Assembly: GCA_020848195.1 (NCBI GenBank)
Contig: JADLAP010000017.1
Coordinates: 1 to 62,017, forward strand
Source of the DNA: Phycisphaeraceae bacterium
Lineage (GTDB): Bacteria > Planctomycetota > Phycisphaerae > Phycisphaerales > Phycisphaeraceae
Direction: 5' to 3'
DNA: 62,017 nucleotides
Made by a program: the position numbers and the translations under genes. Within the stretch, counting starts at the first letter, position 1. Each line of letters opens with the position of its first letter. The notes beneath the pieces are model-generated. The model saw nothing but the letters and a program-made list of their open reading frames with translations. It was not told where the DNA came from and made no database searches. This document shows, piece after piece, positions 36,443-44,884 of this stretch.

Positions 36443-36514
36443 GGGCCCTGTCGGATTCGAACCGACGCGCGACGGATTATGAGTCCGCTGCTCTAACCGC
36501 TGAGCTAAGGGCCC
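36443..36514 (-). tRNA. tRNA-Ile2 (CAU anticodon, lysidine type)
   Basis: The 72-nt cloverleaf has a GGGCCC acceptor stem pairing perfectly with GGGCCC at the 3' end, a D-arm with TTAGCTCAGCGGTTAGAGC, an anticodon stem GCGGA/TCCGT around loop CTCATAA, and a T-arm with GTCGGTTCGAATCCGAC. The CAU anticodon (plus positions 36479-36481) with this body matches E. coli ileX-type tRNA, not initiator or elongator Met, so C34 is expected to become lysidine and decode AUA. CCA is not encoded. Confidence 0.88.
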
Positions 36515-36628
36515 TGATTCCCGGTCCACCGCATTGTAAGGCCTTGGCGTATCCGCGTGGGACGGGCTGCGGCATGTCACATCCCATCCTCCCGGCGAGA
36601 AAGGTCTTGACATGCGGTGGGCAATTAA

Positions 36629-36641
36629 TTAACTTTGTTAA
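36629..36641. promoter_or_regulatory. Candidate ROK operator
   Basis: The perfect inverted repeat TTAAC-TTT-GTTAA ends 2 bp before the ROK start codon in an AT-rich spot. ROK repressors bind AT-rich palindromes, so autorepression by blocking initiation is plausible. No ordinary ribosome-binding site is seen here. Confidence 0.5.
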
Positions 36642-36643
36642 AT

Positions 36644-37867
36644 ATGTACGGACGACCTACGGTTCTCAGGCGGTGGAATGAGCAGGCGGTCTTCGGCCGG
36701 CTGCTGCGCGAAGGCCCGGCCACACGGGCGCAACTGGCGGTCCGGACCGGTCTGAGCGCTCCGACGGTGGGCAAGGTGGCCGAGGCGCTGATCGAAGCGG
36801 GCCTGGTGGAGGAATGTGACGCCGACGCGGTCGGATCGACCGGTTCACCCGCGGGCGCATCAGCGAATGCCAAGCCCTCGCTTATTGTCGGCCGGCCGGG
36901 CCGGATGTTGCGACTGAGTTGCGCCACGCCGCGCGTCATCGTCGTGCAACTGGGCGTGCGGCACACGCGTCTGGCGGCGTTGCCCGTAGCCGGCGCGGCG
37001 GAAGATCGATGGGATACGACCTTTGAAACGTCCACGCGCCCATCCCTGTGGTCCAAACGGCTGACTTCCGCCGCGGAAACGCTCAGCATTGATGCGCCAT
37101 GGGCTGTCATGGTCAGCGTTCCCGGCGTCGTGGATGAAGCCGGCGGTCGCGTGCTGCTCAGTCCCAACCTGCATTGGAGCGCGAAGGTGGACGTGCCCGC
37201 GATCGTGGCCGAGGCGTGTCCGCGCTGGAACGTTCCGGTGTTGCTGGTTCAGGAGATTCGCGCGCTGGCCTTGGGTGAGCAGGCGATGGAGCCGGCGTCG
37301 GAGAATTTCCTGCTGGTGGATTTCGGCGAAGGCGTCGGTTCCGCGGCCGTGATCGGCGGGCGGCTGTATGCCGGGCCGTTGCCGCTCAGCGGCGAGCTGG
37401 GTCACACCCCGACGCCGGGCAACGAGCGGCCCTGCGGCTGCGGCGGCGTGGGATGCCTGGAAACCCTCGTTTCCCGCGGCGGTTTGGTGCAAACCTTTGG
37501 CCAGCGCATGGACATCGCTTCGCCGTCATGGACCGCGCTGGCTGCCCACGTGAAGCATGCCGGCGTGGAGCCTTGGCTGACCGAGGCGCTGGATCACGCC
37601 GCGTCGGTGATTGCCGGCGCGATGAACGTGCTCGGCGTCGGCGAACTGGTCATGACCGGCTCGCTGATGGAACTGGGCGATCCGGTGACGGATGCGCTGT
37701 CCGAGGCGGTGGCCCGGCGTGCGATGTGGTCGCGGTTCGGCCAGATCGCCTGTCGCTGGTCGTCGAGGCATTGGTCGGCGGGTTTGATCGCCGCGGCGAT
37801 TGACCGGGTGTTGATGCCGGTCGATGGTCAGCGCATCCGCTTGTCGGGTCAGGAGACCTCCGCGTGA
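36644..37867 (+). CDS. ROK family transcriptional regulator
   Basis: The 407-residue protein has an N-terminal winged helix (RLLREGPATRAQLAVRTGLS, then APTVGKVAEALIEAGLVEE, about 20-60). The ROK sugar-kinase-like domain includes the VDFGEGVGSAAVIGGRLYAG segment and GELGHTPTPGNERPCGCGG. The CxCGxxGCLE motif (PCGCGGVGCLET) is intact, so zinc is probably bound. ROK repressors of the NagC/XylR type respond to sugars or sugar phosphates. The 3' end overlaps the GHMP kinase start by 4 bp (ATGA-type overlap), giving a regulator-kinase-mutase-uridylyltransferase operon. The ATG at 36644 is preferred over the TTG at 36635. Confidence 0.9.
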   Translation: MYGRPTVLRRWNEQAVFGRLLREGPATRAQLAVRTGLSAPTVGKVAEALIEAGLVEECDADAVGSTGSPAGASANAKPSLIVGRPGRMLRLSCATPRVIVVQLGVRHTRLAALPVAGAAEDRWDTTFETSTRPSLWSKRLTSAAETLSIDAPWAVMVSVPGVVDEAGGRVLLSPNLHWSAKVDVPAIVAEACPRWNVPVLLVQEIRALALGEQAMEPASENFLLVDFGEGVGSAAVIGGRLYAGPLPLSGELGHTPTPGNERPCGCGGVGCLETLVSRGGLVQTFGQRMDIASPSWTALAAHVKHAGVEPWLTEALDHAASVIAGAMNVLGVGELVMTGSLMELGDPVTDALSEAVARRAMWSRFGQIACRWSSRHWSAGLIAAAIDRVLMPVDGQRIRLSGQETSA

Positions 37868-39276
37868 CCCGTGCCGCGACATGCGATTCCACAGTCGCCG
37901 CCGAAGGCCTGTTGCCGCCGCTGTCGAGGCTGCGTGCCGCGTTGTCGGAAGCTGCGATCTTCGCGCCGGGCCGGGTCATCGCCGCGAGAGCGCCGGGCCG
38001 GCTGGATGTCATGGGCGGCGTGGCGGATTATTGCGGCTCGCTCGTGGCTCAGATGCCCTTGGCCGAAGCCGCCGCCGTGGCGGTGCAGTCGCGTGAGGAC
38101 GGCATGGTGGTCTGTCATAGCCGGCAACTCGGTCAGACCGCACGATTTCCCGCGGCATGGCTTCAGTTGGACGATCCTCACGAGCTTCGCCGTCAACTGG
38201 GCAGCGACCATGCCTGGGCCGGCTACATGATCGGCTGTGGCTGGTGGCTGGCGAGACACAGGGGAACGTCCGTCGGCGCGGCGACGCTGATGTTGGATAG
38301 CGATGTGCCGCTGGGCGGCGGGATTTCCAGTAGCGCGGCTGTGGAAGTGGCGACCATGCTCGCCTGGTCTTCACTGCTGAATATCAAGCTTTCGCCGATG
38401 GAACTGGCCGCCGCGTGCCAGACGGTGGAGAACCGCATCGTCGGCGCGCCCTGCGGCGTGATGGATCAGGTGGCCTCCGCGATGGGCCGACCCGGCGCGA
38501 TGCTCAAGCTTTTGTGCCAGCCGGATGATGCCGGTCTGCCCGCCCAGCTTCGCGGTTACGTGCATCTGCCGGCCGGCTTCACCGTCGTCGGCGTTCATTG
38601 CGGCGTCCGGCATGAAGTCGCCGGCGATCCCTACACCGACACCCGCGTCGCCGCCTTCATGGCCCAGCGCATCTTGTTCCTGCGATGTCCCGCGCATTGC
38701 CGCGACCGCTGGCTGGCCAATGTCGATGTGGAACGGTTCGGCTCCGAGCTGGCCTCGCACCTGCCCGCCGAGATGACGGGCCGGGCTTTTCTCGAGCAAT
38801 TTCACGAAACCGCCGATCCCGTGACCACGGTCAAGCCCGACCGGACGTACCACGTTCGCGCCGCCGCGACGCATCACGTGCTGGAGATGGCGCGGGTGCG
38901 GCGGTTCGTCGTAGCGATTGAGTCGGCGTCGAACAGCGATGCGCATCATGCCATGTGACTTGCCGGGCGGGAGATGCTCGCCAGTCACGACAGTTACCGC
39001 GATTGCGCCAGGTTGGGACATCCGATGACGGACGTGCTGGTGAACCTGTTCCGCGAAGCCGGGCCGGATGCGGGATTCTTTGGAGCCAAGATCACCGGTG
39101 GCGGCTGCGGCGGAACCGTGGCTGTCCTCATGCGTGACGATGCGCCTGCTCGCCGGCGTCTGAACCTGATCCGTCAGCAATACCAGCAACAAACAGGCCG
39201 GGAAACCATGCTCTTTGACGGCAGCAGTCCCGGCGCGTGTCTGACCGGCCCGTGTGAGTGGACCTTGTCCACGTAA
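37864..39276 (+). pseudogene. ARA1-like GHMP sugar kinase interrupted by an in-frame TGA
   Basis: A GHMP kinase frame of 470 codons is broken only by TGA at 38956-38958 (codon 365). The first part has VIAARAPGRLDVMGGVADY and the ATP-binding PLGGGISSSAAVEVATM. After the stop the same frame continues without shift: LAGREMLASHDSYRDC, TDVLVNLFRE and the third GHMP motif GAKITGGGCGGTVAVL, then runs to TAA. The family needs all three motifs, so the truncated 364-residue product would lack part of the active site. The GRLDVMGG form resembles plant L-arabinokinase (ARA1) and related bacterial kinases rather than GalK. The first base of the stop, if C, would restore Arg. Sequencing error, recent mutation, read-through or recoding are all possible. 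It overlaps the ROK gene by 4 bp. Confidence 0.82.
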
Positions 39277-39302
39277 CGCCAACCTCAGCCAGGAATATCG
39301 CC

Positions 39303-40814
39303 ATGAACGCCACCGCCTCCGCGGCTGCCGATCCCATCAAGGTGTACGACGCACGCTGGGAGTCGCACGAGTTCGACGACGCCCAGGTTACGCGCCTTTT
39401 CGCCGCCACCTGCGCCTATGGCCGGCTGATCGGCGTGGACACGGTGGTCTTCTCCCGCGACGCGCGACTCGCCGCCGGGCACGTGATGGAACTCGGCGTC
39501 GCCGAAGCGTTGCGACAAGGCTTTCGCGTGTTTGTCCGACCGGAGCCGGTCAGCACGCCGCAGGGCTACTTCGCAGCGCTGCATGTCTCACAAAAGCATC
39601 CAGCCACCATGGGCTTGGCGATCACCGCTTCGCACAATCCCTCGCCGTACATCGGCGTCAAGTTCACCGTGCCCACCGTGCAGGCCATCGGTTACGACTG
39701 CGGCCCGCTCGGAGGCCTGACCAAAGTCCGCGAGCTGTATCACAACGGCCAGACGTTCCCCAGTCGGCCTGGCTCCTCGCTGCAACTGCTCGACCTCACC
39801 CGCGAATACATCGCCTTTTCCCTGCAATCCGCGAACATTTCGCCCGGCGACCTGCGCGGGCTGAAGGTCGTGCTCGATGCCTTCCATGGCAGCGCCGGAC
39901 CTGAACTGTTCACCGCGCTCACAATGGCCGGCGCGGAAGTGCTGCCCCTGCGTCTGATCCCCGACGGCCATTTCCCCACCGGCTCGCCCAATCCCACCAG
40001 TCAGGGCAAGATGAAGCCGGCGATCGAGTTGGCGCAGCGAGAGAAGGCGCATGTCGTTCTCGGCGTCGATGGCGACGGCGACCGCATGGTCTTCGGCGAC
40101 GCACGAGGCATCCTCACGGCCGGGTTCGTCACCGTGCCCATTCTGCAAGCCTGCGGCGTCGCCCATGCCTCAACGCCTTTGCCCGTGCTGTACGACCCCA
40201 AGGTCAGTCCCCTTGCTTTGGCCCAGTGGGGCAAGCTCGGCGTCCAGCCCGTGCTCTTCCGTAACGGCCATTCCCAGATCAAGGACTACATGACCCGCAT
40301 CGGCGCGCCAGCCGCCGCCGAGGAGTCCGGGCATTACTACCACCGCATTACGCTCGGGAATCTCGCGGTTTCCAGCGAAAACTCCATCATGACCGTGCTC
40401 TTCTTCCTCGGCGCGGTGAAGCGCGATCCGAAGCTGCTCGACCGTCTGTGGGAACTCGAAGGCCGCGTCTTCACCACCGGCGAGTTCAACTATCAGTTCG
40501 CCGACGACGCCGTCCGCGACCGCGCCATGGCGGCTGTGCTGGACCACTTCACCGGGCAAGGCGCAAGCAAGGTCACCCACACGCCCGACGGCATCGACCT
40601 TCAGGGCACGGTGATCTCCAAAGGCGTCGATCTGACCCCCGGAAGTGTGCGCCTCGATCCCGGCTGGTACAGCGGCTACCTCCGCGTCGCCACGAATGAA
40701 AAAGGGGTCGTTCGTTCCTACTTTTCCGCCGATGACGCCGACGCCGGACGCGCCATTGAACAACAGACCCGCGCCATGCTCGAACGCGATTTCCGCGGCA
40801 AAGTCATTGATTGA
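39303..40814 (+). CDS. Phosphohexomutase (phosphomannomutase/phosphoglucomutase family)
   Basis: The 503-residue alpha-D-phosphohexomutase has all key motifs. The catalytic Ser loop is ITASHNPSPYIGVKF (about residues 111-125), the metal loop VLGVDGDGDRMVFGD (about 250), and the sugar-binding loop EESGHYYHR-like (about 340). A phosphate-binding C-terminal domain follows. It moves phosphate between C1 and C6 of a hexose in the cytoplasm. An in-frame start 45 bp upstream is possible, but ATG 39303 with AGGAAT upstream fits better. It follows the kinase by 26 bp and precedes the uridylyltransferase, so it probably converts hexose-6-phosphate and hexose-1-phosphate for UDP-sugar formation. Which sugar is not decided by sequence. 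Confidence 0.9.
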   Translation: MNATASAAADPIKVYDARWESHEFDDAQVTRLFAATCAYGRLIGVDTVVFSRDARLAAGHVMELGVAEALRQGFRVFVRPEPVSTPQGYFAALHVSQKHPATMGLAITASHNPSPYIGVKFTVPTVQAIGYDCGPLGGLTKVRELYHNGQTFPSRPGSSLQLLDLTREYIAFSLQSANISPGDLRGLKVVLDAFHGSAGPELFTALTMAGAEVLPLRLIPDGHFPTGSPNPTSQGKMKPAIELAQREKAHVVLGVDGDGDRMVFGDARGILTAGFVTVPILQACGVAHASTPLPVLYDPKVSPLALAQWGKLGVQPVLFRNGHSQIKDYMTRIGAPAAAEESGHYYHRITLGNLAVSSENSIMTVLFFLGAVKRDPKLLDRLWELEGRVFTTGEFNYQFADDAVRDRAMAAVLDHFTGQGASKVTHTPDGIDLQGTVISKGVDLTPGSVRLDPGWYSGYLRVATNEKGVVRSYFSADDADAGRAIEQQTRAMLERDFRGKVID

Positions 40815-40837
40815 TTGATCCCTCTGTACAAAGCGCC

Positions 40838-40851
40838 GCGACTTGTCGCGC
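40838..40851. repeat. Intergenic hairpin repeat, family A copy 2
   Basis: The same CGCGAC-TT-GTCGCG palindrome as at 6588 lies in the 65-bp gap between the mutase and the uridylyltransferase genes, with the extended context AAAGCGC before it. Within an operon it could attenuate or protect mRNA ends. Confidence 0.7.
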
Positions 40852-40879
40852 TCTTCCCGACTCACCAAGGACCCATACC

Positions 40880-41854
40880 ATGACCAAAGTCCGCAAAGCC
40901 GTCATCACTGCCGCAGGACGTGGCACGCGACAGTACCCCGCATCCTCCGCCGTGCAGAAGGAAATGTTCCCCCTCGTCGATACCGACGGCCTGGCCAAGC
41001 CCGTTATCCAGATCATCGGCGAGGAAGCCATCGCCGCAGGCGTCGAGGAAATCTGCATCGTTACCCAGCCCGGCGAGGAGAAGCAGTACCGCCAGTACTT
41101 CAAGCGCATGAGCGAGGACACCCTCCGCGCCTTCCGCGGCAAGGACTGGGCCATCCTCCAGTCGGAAAAGTTGCAGGAATTCGGGGAAAGATTGCACTTT
41201 GTCGCCCAGGACACGCCCGAAGGCTACGGCCACGCCGTGTTCCAGGCACGCAAGTTCGTCGGCGATGATCCCTTCCTCCTCATGCTCGGCGACCACATCT
41301 ACATCTCCGCCAACGGCGACAACTGCGCCAGGCAATTGATCGGTAAGCATCTGGCCAGCGGAGCCAAGGCGATGTCGGCTGTGCAGACCACCGCCGCGAA
41401 GGATCTGCATCTTTACGGCGTCATCCAGGGCGTCGTCACCGATCCCGCGCACGGCCTGTACAAAGTCACCGCGATCAAGGAAAAGCCCACCCCCGAATAC
41501 GCCGCCGAACGCCTGGCCACCCACGGCCTGCCCCCCGGTCTCTACCTCGGCCACTTCGGCATGCACGTCTTCCCGCCCGCCATCTTCGACGCCATCGAAT
41601 ATCACATCACCTACAACATCCGCGAAAAGAACGAAATCCAGCTCACCAATGCCCAGGAATACATGCGGGCCAGTCTTATCCCCGACGGCTACCACTGCTG
41701 CACCATCGAAGGCCAGCGGTTCGACACCGGCATCCCCTACGGCCTGATGGAGTCCCAGCTCGCGCTGGCGCTGGCGGGCAAACATCGCGGCGAAATCGTC
41801 GAAGCCATCGCACGCTTGCTCGCCGAGCAGCTCCGCAGCGTCGCCAAACGGTGA
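40880..41854 (+). CDS. galU: UTP--glucose-1-phosphate uridylyltransferase (GalU-like)
   Basis: The 324-residue nucleotidyltransferase begins with the GT-A pyrophosphorylase signature VRKAVITAAGRGTRQYPASS then AVQKEMFPLVD. The catalytic Asp region is FLLMLGDHIYIS (about residue 137), and the IEGQRFDTGIPYGL segment near the end is the GalU-type sugar-loop. It makes UDP-glucose or a related UDP-sugar from the hexose-1-phosphate and UTP. Gene order after a GHMP kinase and a phosphohexomutase supports a salvage pathway for a free sugar. The ATG at 40880 fits the N-terminal strand; an upstream in-frame start at 40811 would overlap the preceding gene. Confidence 0.9.
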   Translation: MTKVRKAVITAAGRGTRQYPASSAVQKEMFPLVDTDGLAKPVIQIIGEEAIAAGVEEICIVTQPGEEKQYRQYFKRMSEDTLRAFRGKDWAILQSEKLQEFGERLHFVAQDTPEGYGHAVFQARKFVGDDPFLLMLGDHIYISANGDNCARQLIGKHLASGAKAMSAVQTTAAKDLHLYGVIQGVVTDPAHGLYKVTAIKEKPTPEYAAERLATHGLPPGLYLGHFGMHVFPPAIFDAIEYHITYNIREKNEIQLTNAQEYMRASLIPDGYHCCTIEGQRFDTGIPYGLMESQLALALAGKHRGEIVEAIARLLAEQLRSVAKR

Positions 41855-41875
41855 TGGATTTTCTTGACGTTTCGC

Positions 41876-41889
41876 CGCGACTTGTCGCG
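41876..41889. repeat. Intergenic hairpin repeat, family A copy 3
   Basis: Another exact CGCGAC-TT-GTCGCG palindrome lies 22 bp past the uridylyltransferase stop. Its context (CGCC before, GC after) is shared with copy 2. Confidence 0.7.
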
Positions 41890-41997
41890 CTGTTTCGCCG
41901 CTTGTGAATCAAAAAACCCGAAAAATGCGATTTGAAAAAAACGCGCCGCGCGATCCCGCCATTGAGCCGCAACGTCAGCGACGGTTCCTCTGTGCAA

Positions 41998-42086
41998 AAC
42001 GAGCCGGAAGCGTCAGCGACGGTCCTCCTGCGACGACCCTCACGGCTGATTCGCGGGAGGGCCGTCGCTGACACTTCCGGCTCGTT
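41998..42086. repeat. Long inverted repeat (31-bp arms)
   Basis: The arms 41998-42028 and 42056-42086 pair with only two mismatches around a 27-bp loop. The arm holds GAGCCGGAAGCGTCAGCGAC, a sequence I recall as widely dispersed in planctomycete genomes. A further half copy (CGTCAGCGACGG) starts at 41974. This gap (41855-42112) holds no gene. The structure could act as a cruciform or bidirectional terminator. Confidence 0.85.
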
Positions 42087-42112
42087 GTCGTCATCCGTTC
42101 CCGAACGTCACG

Positions 42113-42358
42113 TTACCGCGTCGGGGCGGATGGATTCTCCTGCAACGGCGTCTGGGGCATTGCAGGCGTCGCGGGCGTTGCAGGCGTCGTGGGCGTTGCA
42201 GGCGTGGCGCCGTCGTCCGGGGTCGCCTGGTTCGGCGTCGCCGGCGCAATCGGCTGGGTGTCGTTGGAATGATCTTCGCACCCGGTCCACAGCAGCGCGC
42301 CAGCCCCGAGCACGGTGGCAACAGTCAACGTCGCCCATCGTTTCTGGTCGGTCAACAT
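42113..42358 (-). CDS. Small lipoprotein with Pro/Thr/Ala repeat
   Basis: The 81-residue protein has a lipoprotein signal (LTVATVLGAGALLWTGCEDH; lipobox LLWTGC, Cys about 27). It is followed by a low-complexity Ala-Thr-Pro tail with repeating TPATP units encoded by an 18-bp DNA tandem repeat. AGGAG lies 7 nt before the ATG at 42358. It is probably a short envelope lipoprotein of unknown function. It lies beyond the end of the two-component gene pair (42474-44672), on the same strand. Confidence 0.7.
   Translation of the reverse strand: MLTDQKRWATLTVATVLGAGALLWTGCEDHSNDTQPIAPATPNQATPDDGATPATPTTPATPATPAMPQTPLQENPSAPTR
42160..42208. repeat. 18-bp tandem repeat inside the lipoprotein gene
   Basis: Two full units of TTGCAGGCGTCGYGGGCG and a partial third encode the Pro/Thr/Ala tail. 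The unit is a multiple of three, so copy-number change would keep frame. Confidence 0.8.
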
Positions 42359-42473
42359 GACATGCTCCTTTCCTCGTTGGGCCTCCGGTTCGATACGCGA
42401 ACCTTCGGCGGTGTTCATCCATCACGGTAGAGGGTTGGGATGAATCGAGGCTGAAGTCCGCATGAAATCCGCT

Positions 42474-43940
42474 TCATGTGGCCGAGGACGGGGTTTGTTC
42501 CCGAGGCAGCGTGACGCTGAAGACCGCGCCGCGGGGTTCGCGGTTGGCGACATGGAGGGTTCCGCCGTGCAGTTCGGCGATGTTCCGCGCGATGGAGAGG
42601 CCCAGTCCCGTGCCGCGCCGCGGGTCCGGCTGCGGGGCCTGGGCGAAACGATCGAAGATCCGCTGCATCACCGCTTCCGGAATGCCCGGCCCCTCGTCGC
42701 CGACGTCGATGCGGATCGCATCCGGCGTCTGCGTCAGCGTGACGGCCACTTCGCCCAGGACGGGTGAAAAGCGGATGGCGTTGCGGATCAGGTTGCTGAC
42801 CAGGGCGACAAGCAGTTGTTCATCGCCCTGACAGACGGGTTCGTCGTCGTGGTCATCGTCGGACAGGGGGAGTTTCAGCGTGACCTCCACGCCGCGCTGG
42901 CGGGCCAGCGGCTGACCTTCCTGCGCCGCGGCGACCACCACGTCGTTGACGTAGACGGCCCGGCGGGTCATCTCGTCCTTCGCGTCCATCTGGGTCAGCA
43001 GCAGCAGGCTGGCCACCAACCGGCCGAGGTGGCGCAGCTCTTCCTCCGCGCTGTCGAGAAAATGGCCGAAATCCCGCGTCGAAGGCGGGGAAAGCTTGAG
43101 TACCTGCGCTTCGGTCAGCAGGGCGGACAGCGGCGTTTTCAGTTCATGCGAGGCGTCCTGGATGAAGCATTCCTGCGCGCGGAAGCCGGCTTCGAGACGG
43201 TCGAGCATGTCGTTGACGTGGCGGACCATGCGACCGATCTCGTCGGACGGATGGCCCACCGCCAGCCGCCGGCTCAAATCTCCAGGCGTCACCTGGCGCA
43301 TCAGGTTGGACACGGCGTCGATCTGGCGGATCGCGTGGCCGGCGACGAGCCAGGAAGTCATCGCCGCCACGAGCAGTCCCACGGGCGTGCCGACCGCCAG
43401 CAGCAGGCGCAGGAACGTGATCGACTGGTTCACGTGCTCCAGTCGGGCGGCGACCTGAAGGTAGAACGGCTCGACCTTGGAGTCGTTGACGTGGAGCGTG
43501 ACCATGCGAAGCGTCTGGCCGTGACCCGCCAGTTTCTGGACGTCCTGACCGGCGAGGGTTTCGTACAGCTCGCGTCGCTGACGCTTGGCGGCGGATTCCC
43601 GCGGGCCGAAGGGCAACTGGTAGCCGTCCAGATTTTCCGAGCGGGCGATGGCGCGGCCTTCGTCGTCGATGAGCTGCGCGTAGAACTCGCGGAAGTAGAT
43701 CGACTTGCTTTCCTCGCTGATGGCGCGGGCCAGCGTGGGGGCGAAGAACTGCTGCTGCGACGCCACGAGCTTGGCCGCCATGTTCTGCGTGCGCAGCGTC
43801 AGTTCATGGTCGAAATAGCTGCGCAGATGACGTTCCCGCGCCAGCAGGGCGATGGCGCTGAGCGTGATCTGGAACAGGCCGAAGATCAGCACGAACATCA
43901 GGATCAGCCTGAACCGCAGCGATCGGTGAAAGGAGGGCAT
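42474..43940 (-). CDS. Two-component sensor histidine kinase (CusS/heavy-metal type)
   Basis: The 488-residue kinase has an N-terminal helix (RLILMFVLIFGLFQITLSAI), a periplasmic sensor (about 35-165), and a second helix (about 180-200). A HAMP linker is visible (RQVTPGDLSRRLAVGHPSDE). The HisKA box is DASHELKTPLSALLTEAQ, and the HATPase has NLIRNAIRFSP, GDEGPGIPEAV and RRGTGLGLSIARN. The layout resembles heavy-metal or envelope-stress sensors. It follows its response regulator by 9 bp on the same strand. Signal unknown; adjacent genes encode small envelope proteins. Confidence 0.93.
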   Translation of the reverse strand: MPSFHRSLRFRLILMFVLIFGLFQITLSAIALLARERHLRSYFDHELTLRTQNMAAKLVASQQQFFAPTLARAISEESKSIYFREFYAQLIDDEGRAIARSENLDGYQLPFGPRESAAKRQRRELYETLAGQDVQKLAGHGQTLRMVTLHVNDSKVEPFYLQVAARLEHVNQSITFLRLLLAVGTPVGLLVAAMTSWLVAGHAIRQIDAVSNLMRQVTPGDLSRRLAVGHPSDEIGRMVRHVNDMLDRLEAGFRAQECFIQDASHELKTPLSALLTEAQVLKLSPPSTRDFGHFLDSAEEELRHLGRLVASLLLLTQMDAKDEMTRRAVYVNDVVVAAAQEGQPLARQRGVEVTLKLPLSDDDHDDEPVCQGDEQLLVALVSNLIRNAIRFSPVLGEVAVTLTQTPDAIRIDVGDEGPGIPEAVMQRIFDRFAQAPQPDPRRGTGLGLSIARNIAELHGGTLHVANREPRGAVFSVTLPREQTPSSAT

Positions 43941-43949
43941 GGCGGCGAC

Positions 43950-44672
43950 CTAGGGGTTCGACGCGCCGGCCGGAACGGCGGATTCGTCTTCCGTGTCGCC
44001 GGTCATCGCGCCGAACCGGTAGCCCGCGCCGACCACGGTGTGGATCAGCGGGACATCGAACGGCTTGTCGATTTTCCGCCGCAGACTCGACACGTACACG
44101 TCGATCACATTGCTGAACGGATTGAAGTTCATGTCCCAGACGTGCTGACCGATCATGGCGCGGCTGAGCACGCAGTGGGGGTGGCGCATGAAGTATTCCA
44201 GGAGCATGTACTCCTTGCGTCGCAGGTCGAGGGCGACGCCGGCCCGCTCCACGCGATGGGTGGCCAGGTCCATGGCGACGTTCTCGTGGCGCAGCAGCGC
44301 CGACTCGGTCGCCATGCCGCGGCGGAGCATCGCTCGCAGGCGGGCGACCAGTTCGTCGAAGTCGAAGGGCTTGGCGAGGTAGTCGTCCGCGCCGGCGTCG
44401 AGGCCGGCGACTTTGTCGGCGGTGGCGGCGAGCGCGGTGAGCATGAGGATGGGCGTGGCGACGCCGCGCCGACGGAGATTGCGGCAGACTTCCACGCCGT
44501 CGCAGTCGGGGAGCATGAGGTCGAGAATCACGGCGTCGTAGGGTTCGGCGTGCGCCATGTCTTCGCCGGCGCGGCCGCTGGACGTGACGTCCACGCTGTA
44601 GCCCAGCTCCCGCAGGCCTTTCTGGATGGCGCCCGACATTTTGGGGTGGTCTTCAATCGTCAGGATGCGCAT
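43950..44672 (-). CDS. OmpR-family response regulator
   Basis: The 240-residue protein starts MRILTIEDHPKMSGAIQKGL. The receiver domain has the phospho-Asp in DAVILDLMLPDCDG and Lys in DDYLAKPFDFDE. The winged helix includes LDLRRKEYMLLEYFMRHPHC, then RKIDKPFDVPLIHTVVGAGY. A GGGAGGA ribosome-binding site precedes the ATG at 44672. A longer upstream frame would put the receiver 57 residues in and is rejected. It forms an operon with the kinase downstream. Targets may include the adjacent small periplasmic protein gene (44885-45223), but no operator is identified. Confidence 0.93.
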   Translation of the reverse strand: MRILTIEDHPKMSGAIQKGLRELGYSVDVTSSGRAGEDMAHAEPYDAVILDLMLPDCDGVEVCRNLRRRGVATPILMLTALAATADKVAGLDAGADDYLAKPFDFDELVARLRAMLRRGMATESALLRHENVAMDLATHRVERAGVALDLRRKEYMLLEYFMRHPHCVLSRAMIGQHVWDMNFNPFSNVIDVYVSSLRRKIDKPFDVPLIHTVVGAGYRFGAMTGDTEDESAVPAGASNP

Positions 44673-44792
44673 GGCAGGTCCTCCCGTTCGCATAGTGGTG
44701 TGCGGCTGTGACGCGACAGGCGGTCCGTTGGGGGATTTTAGCGCGGTAAAGCCGGAACAATCGCAAAAAATCGGGGAAAAAGCGACCCTAAC

Positions 44793-44828
44793 AAAAGACG
44801 GGAGCGGCCTCGATTGGCCGCTCCCGTC
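44793..44828 (-). terminator. Strong intrinsic terminator
   Basis: A perfect 13-bp stem (GACGGGAGCGGCC and its complement) with a 6-nt loop is followed on the minus strand by TTTTG. It lies 56 bp past the stop of the small periplasmic protein gene and before the response-regulator start, separating the two. Confidence 0.9.
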
Positions 44829-44884
44829 GTCTGCCGCACGCAAGGTCCAGAAGACCCGTGTGCATGACGCGCTGAGACGCCGAC

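Noticed and set aside
38956-38958. Selenocysteine as an explanation for the TGA in the GHMP kinase
   Set aside because: No Cys or redox residue is expected at this position in the family and I see no convincing SECIS-like hairpin directly after it; a CGA-to-TGA change is simpler.
42160-42208. A CRISPR-like or regulatory repeat in the lipoprotein gene
   Set aside because: The 18-bp units lie head to tail without spacers and simply encode the Ala/Thr/Pro tail.
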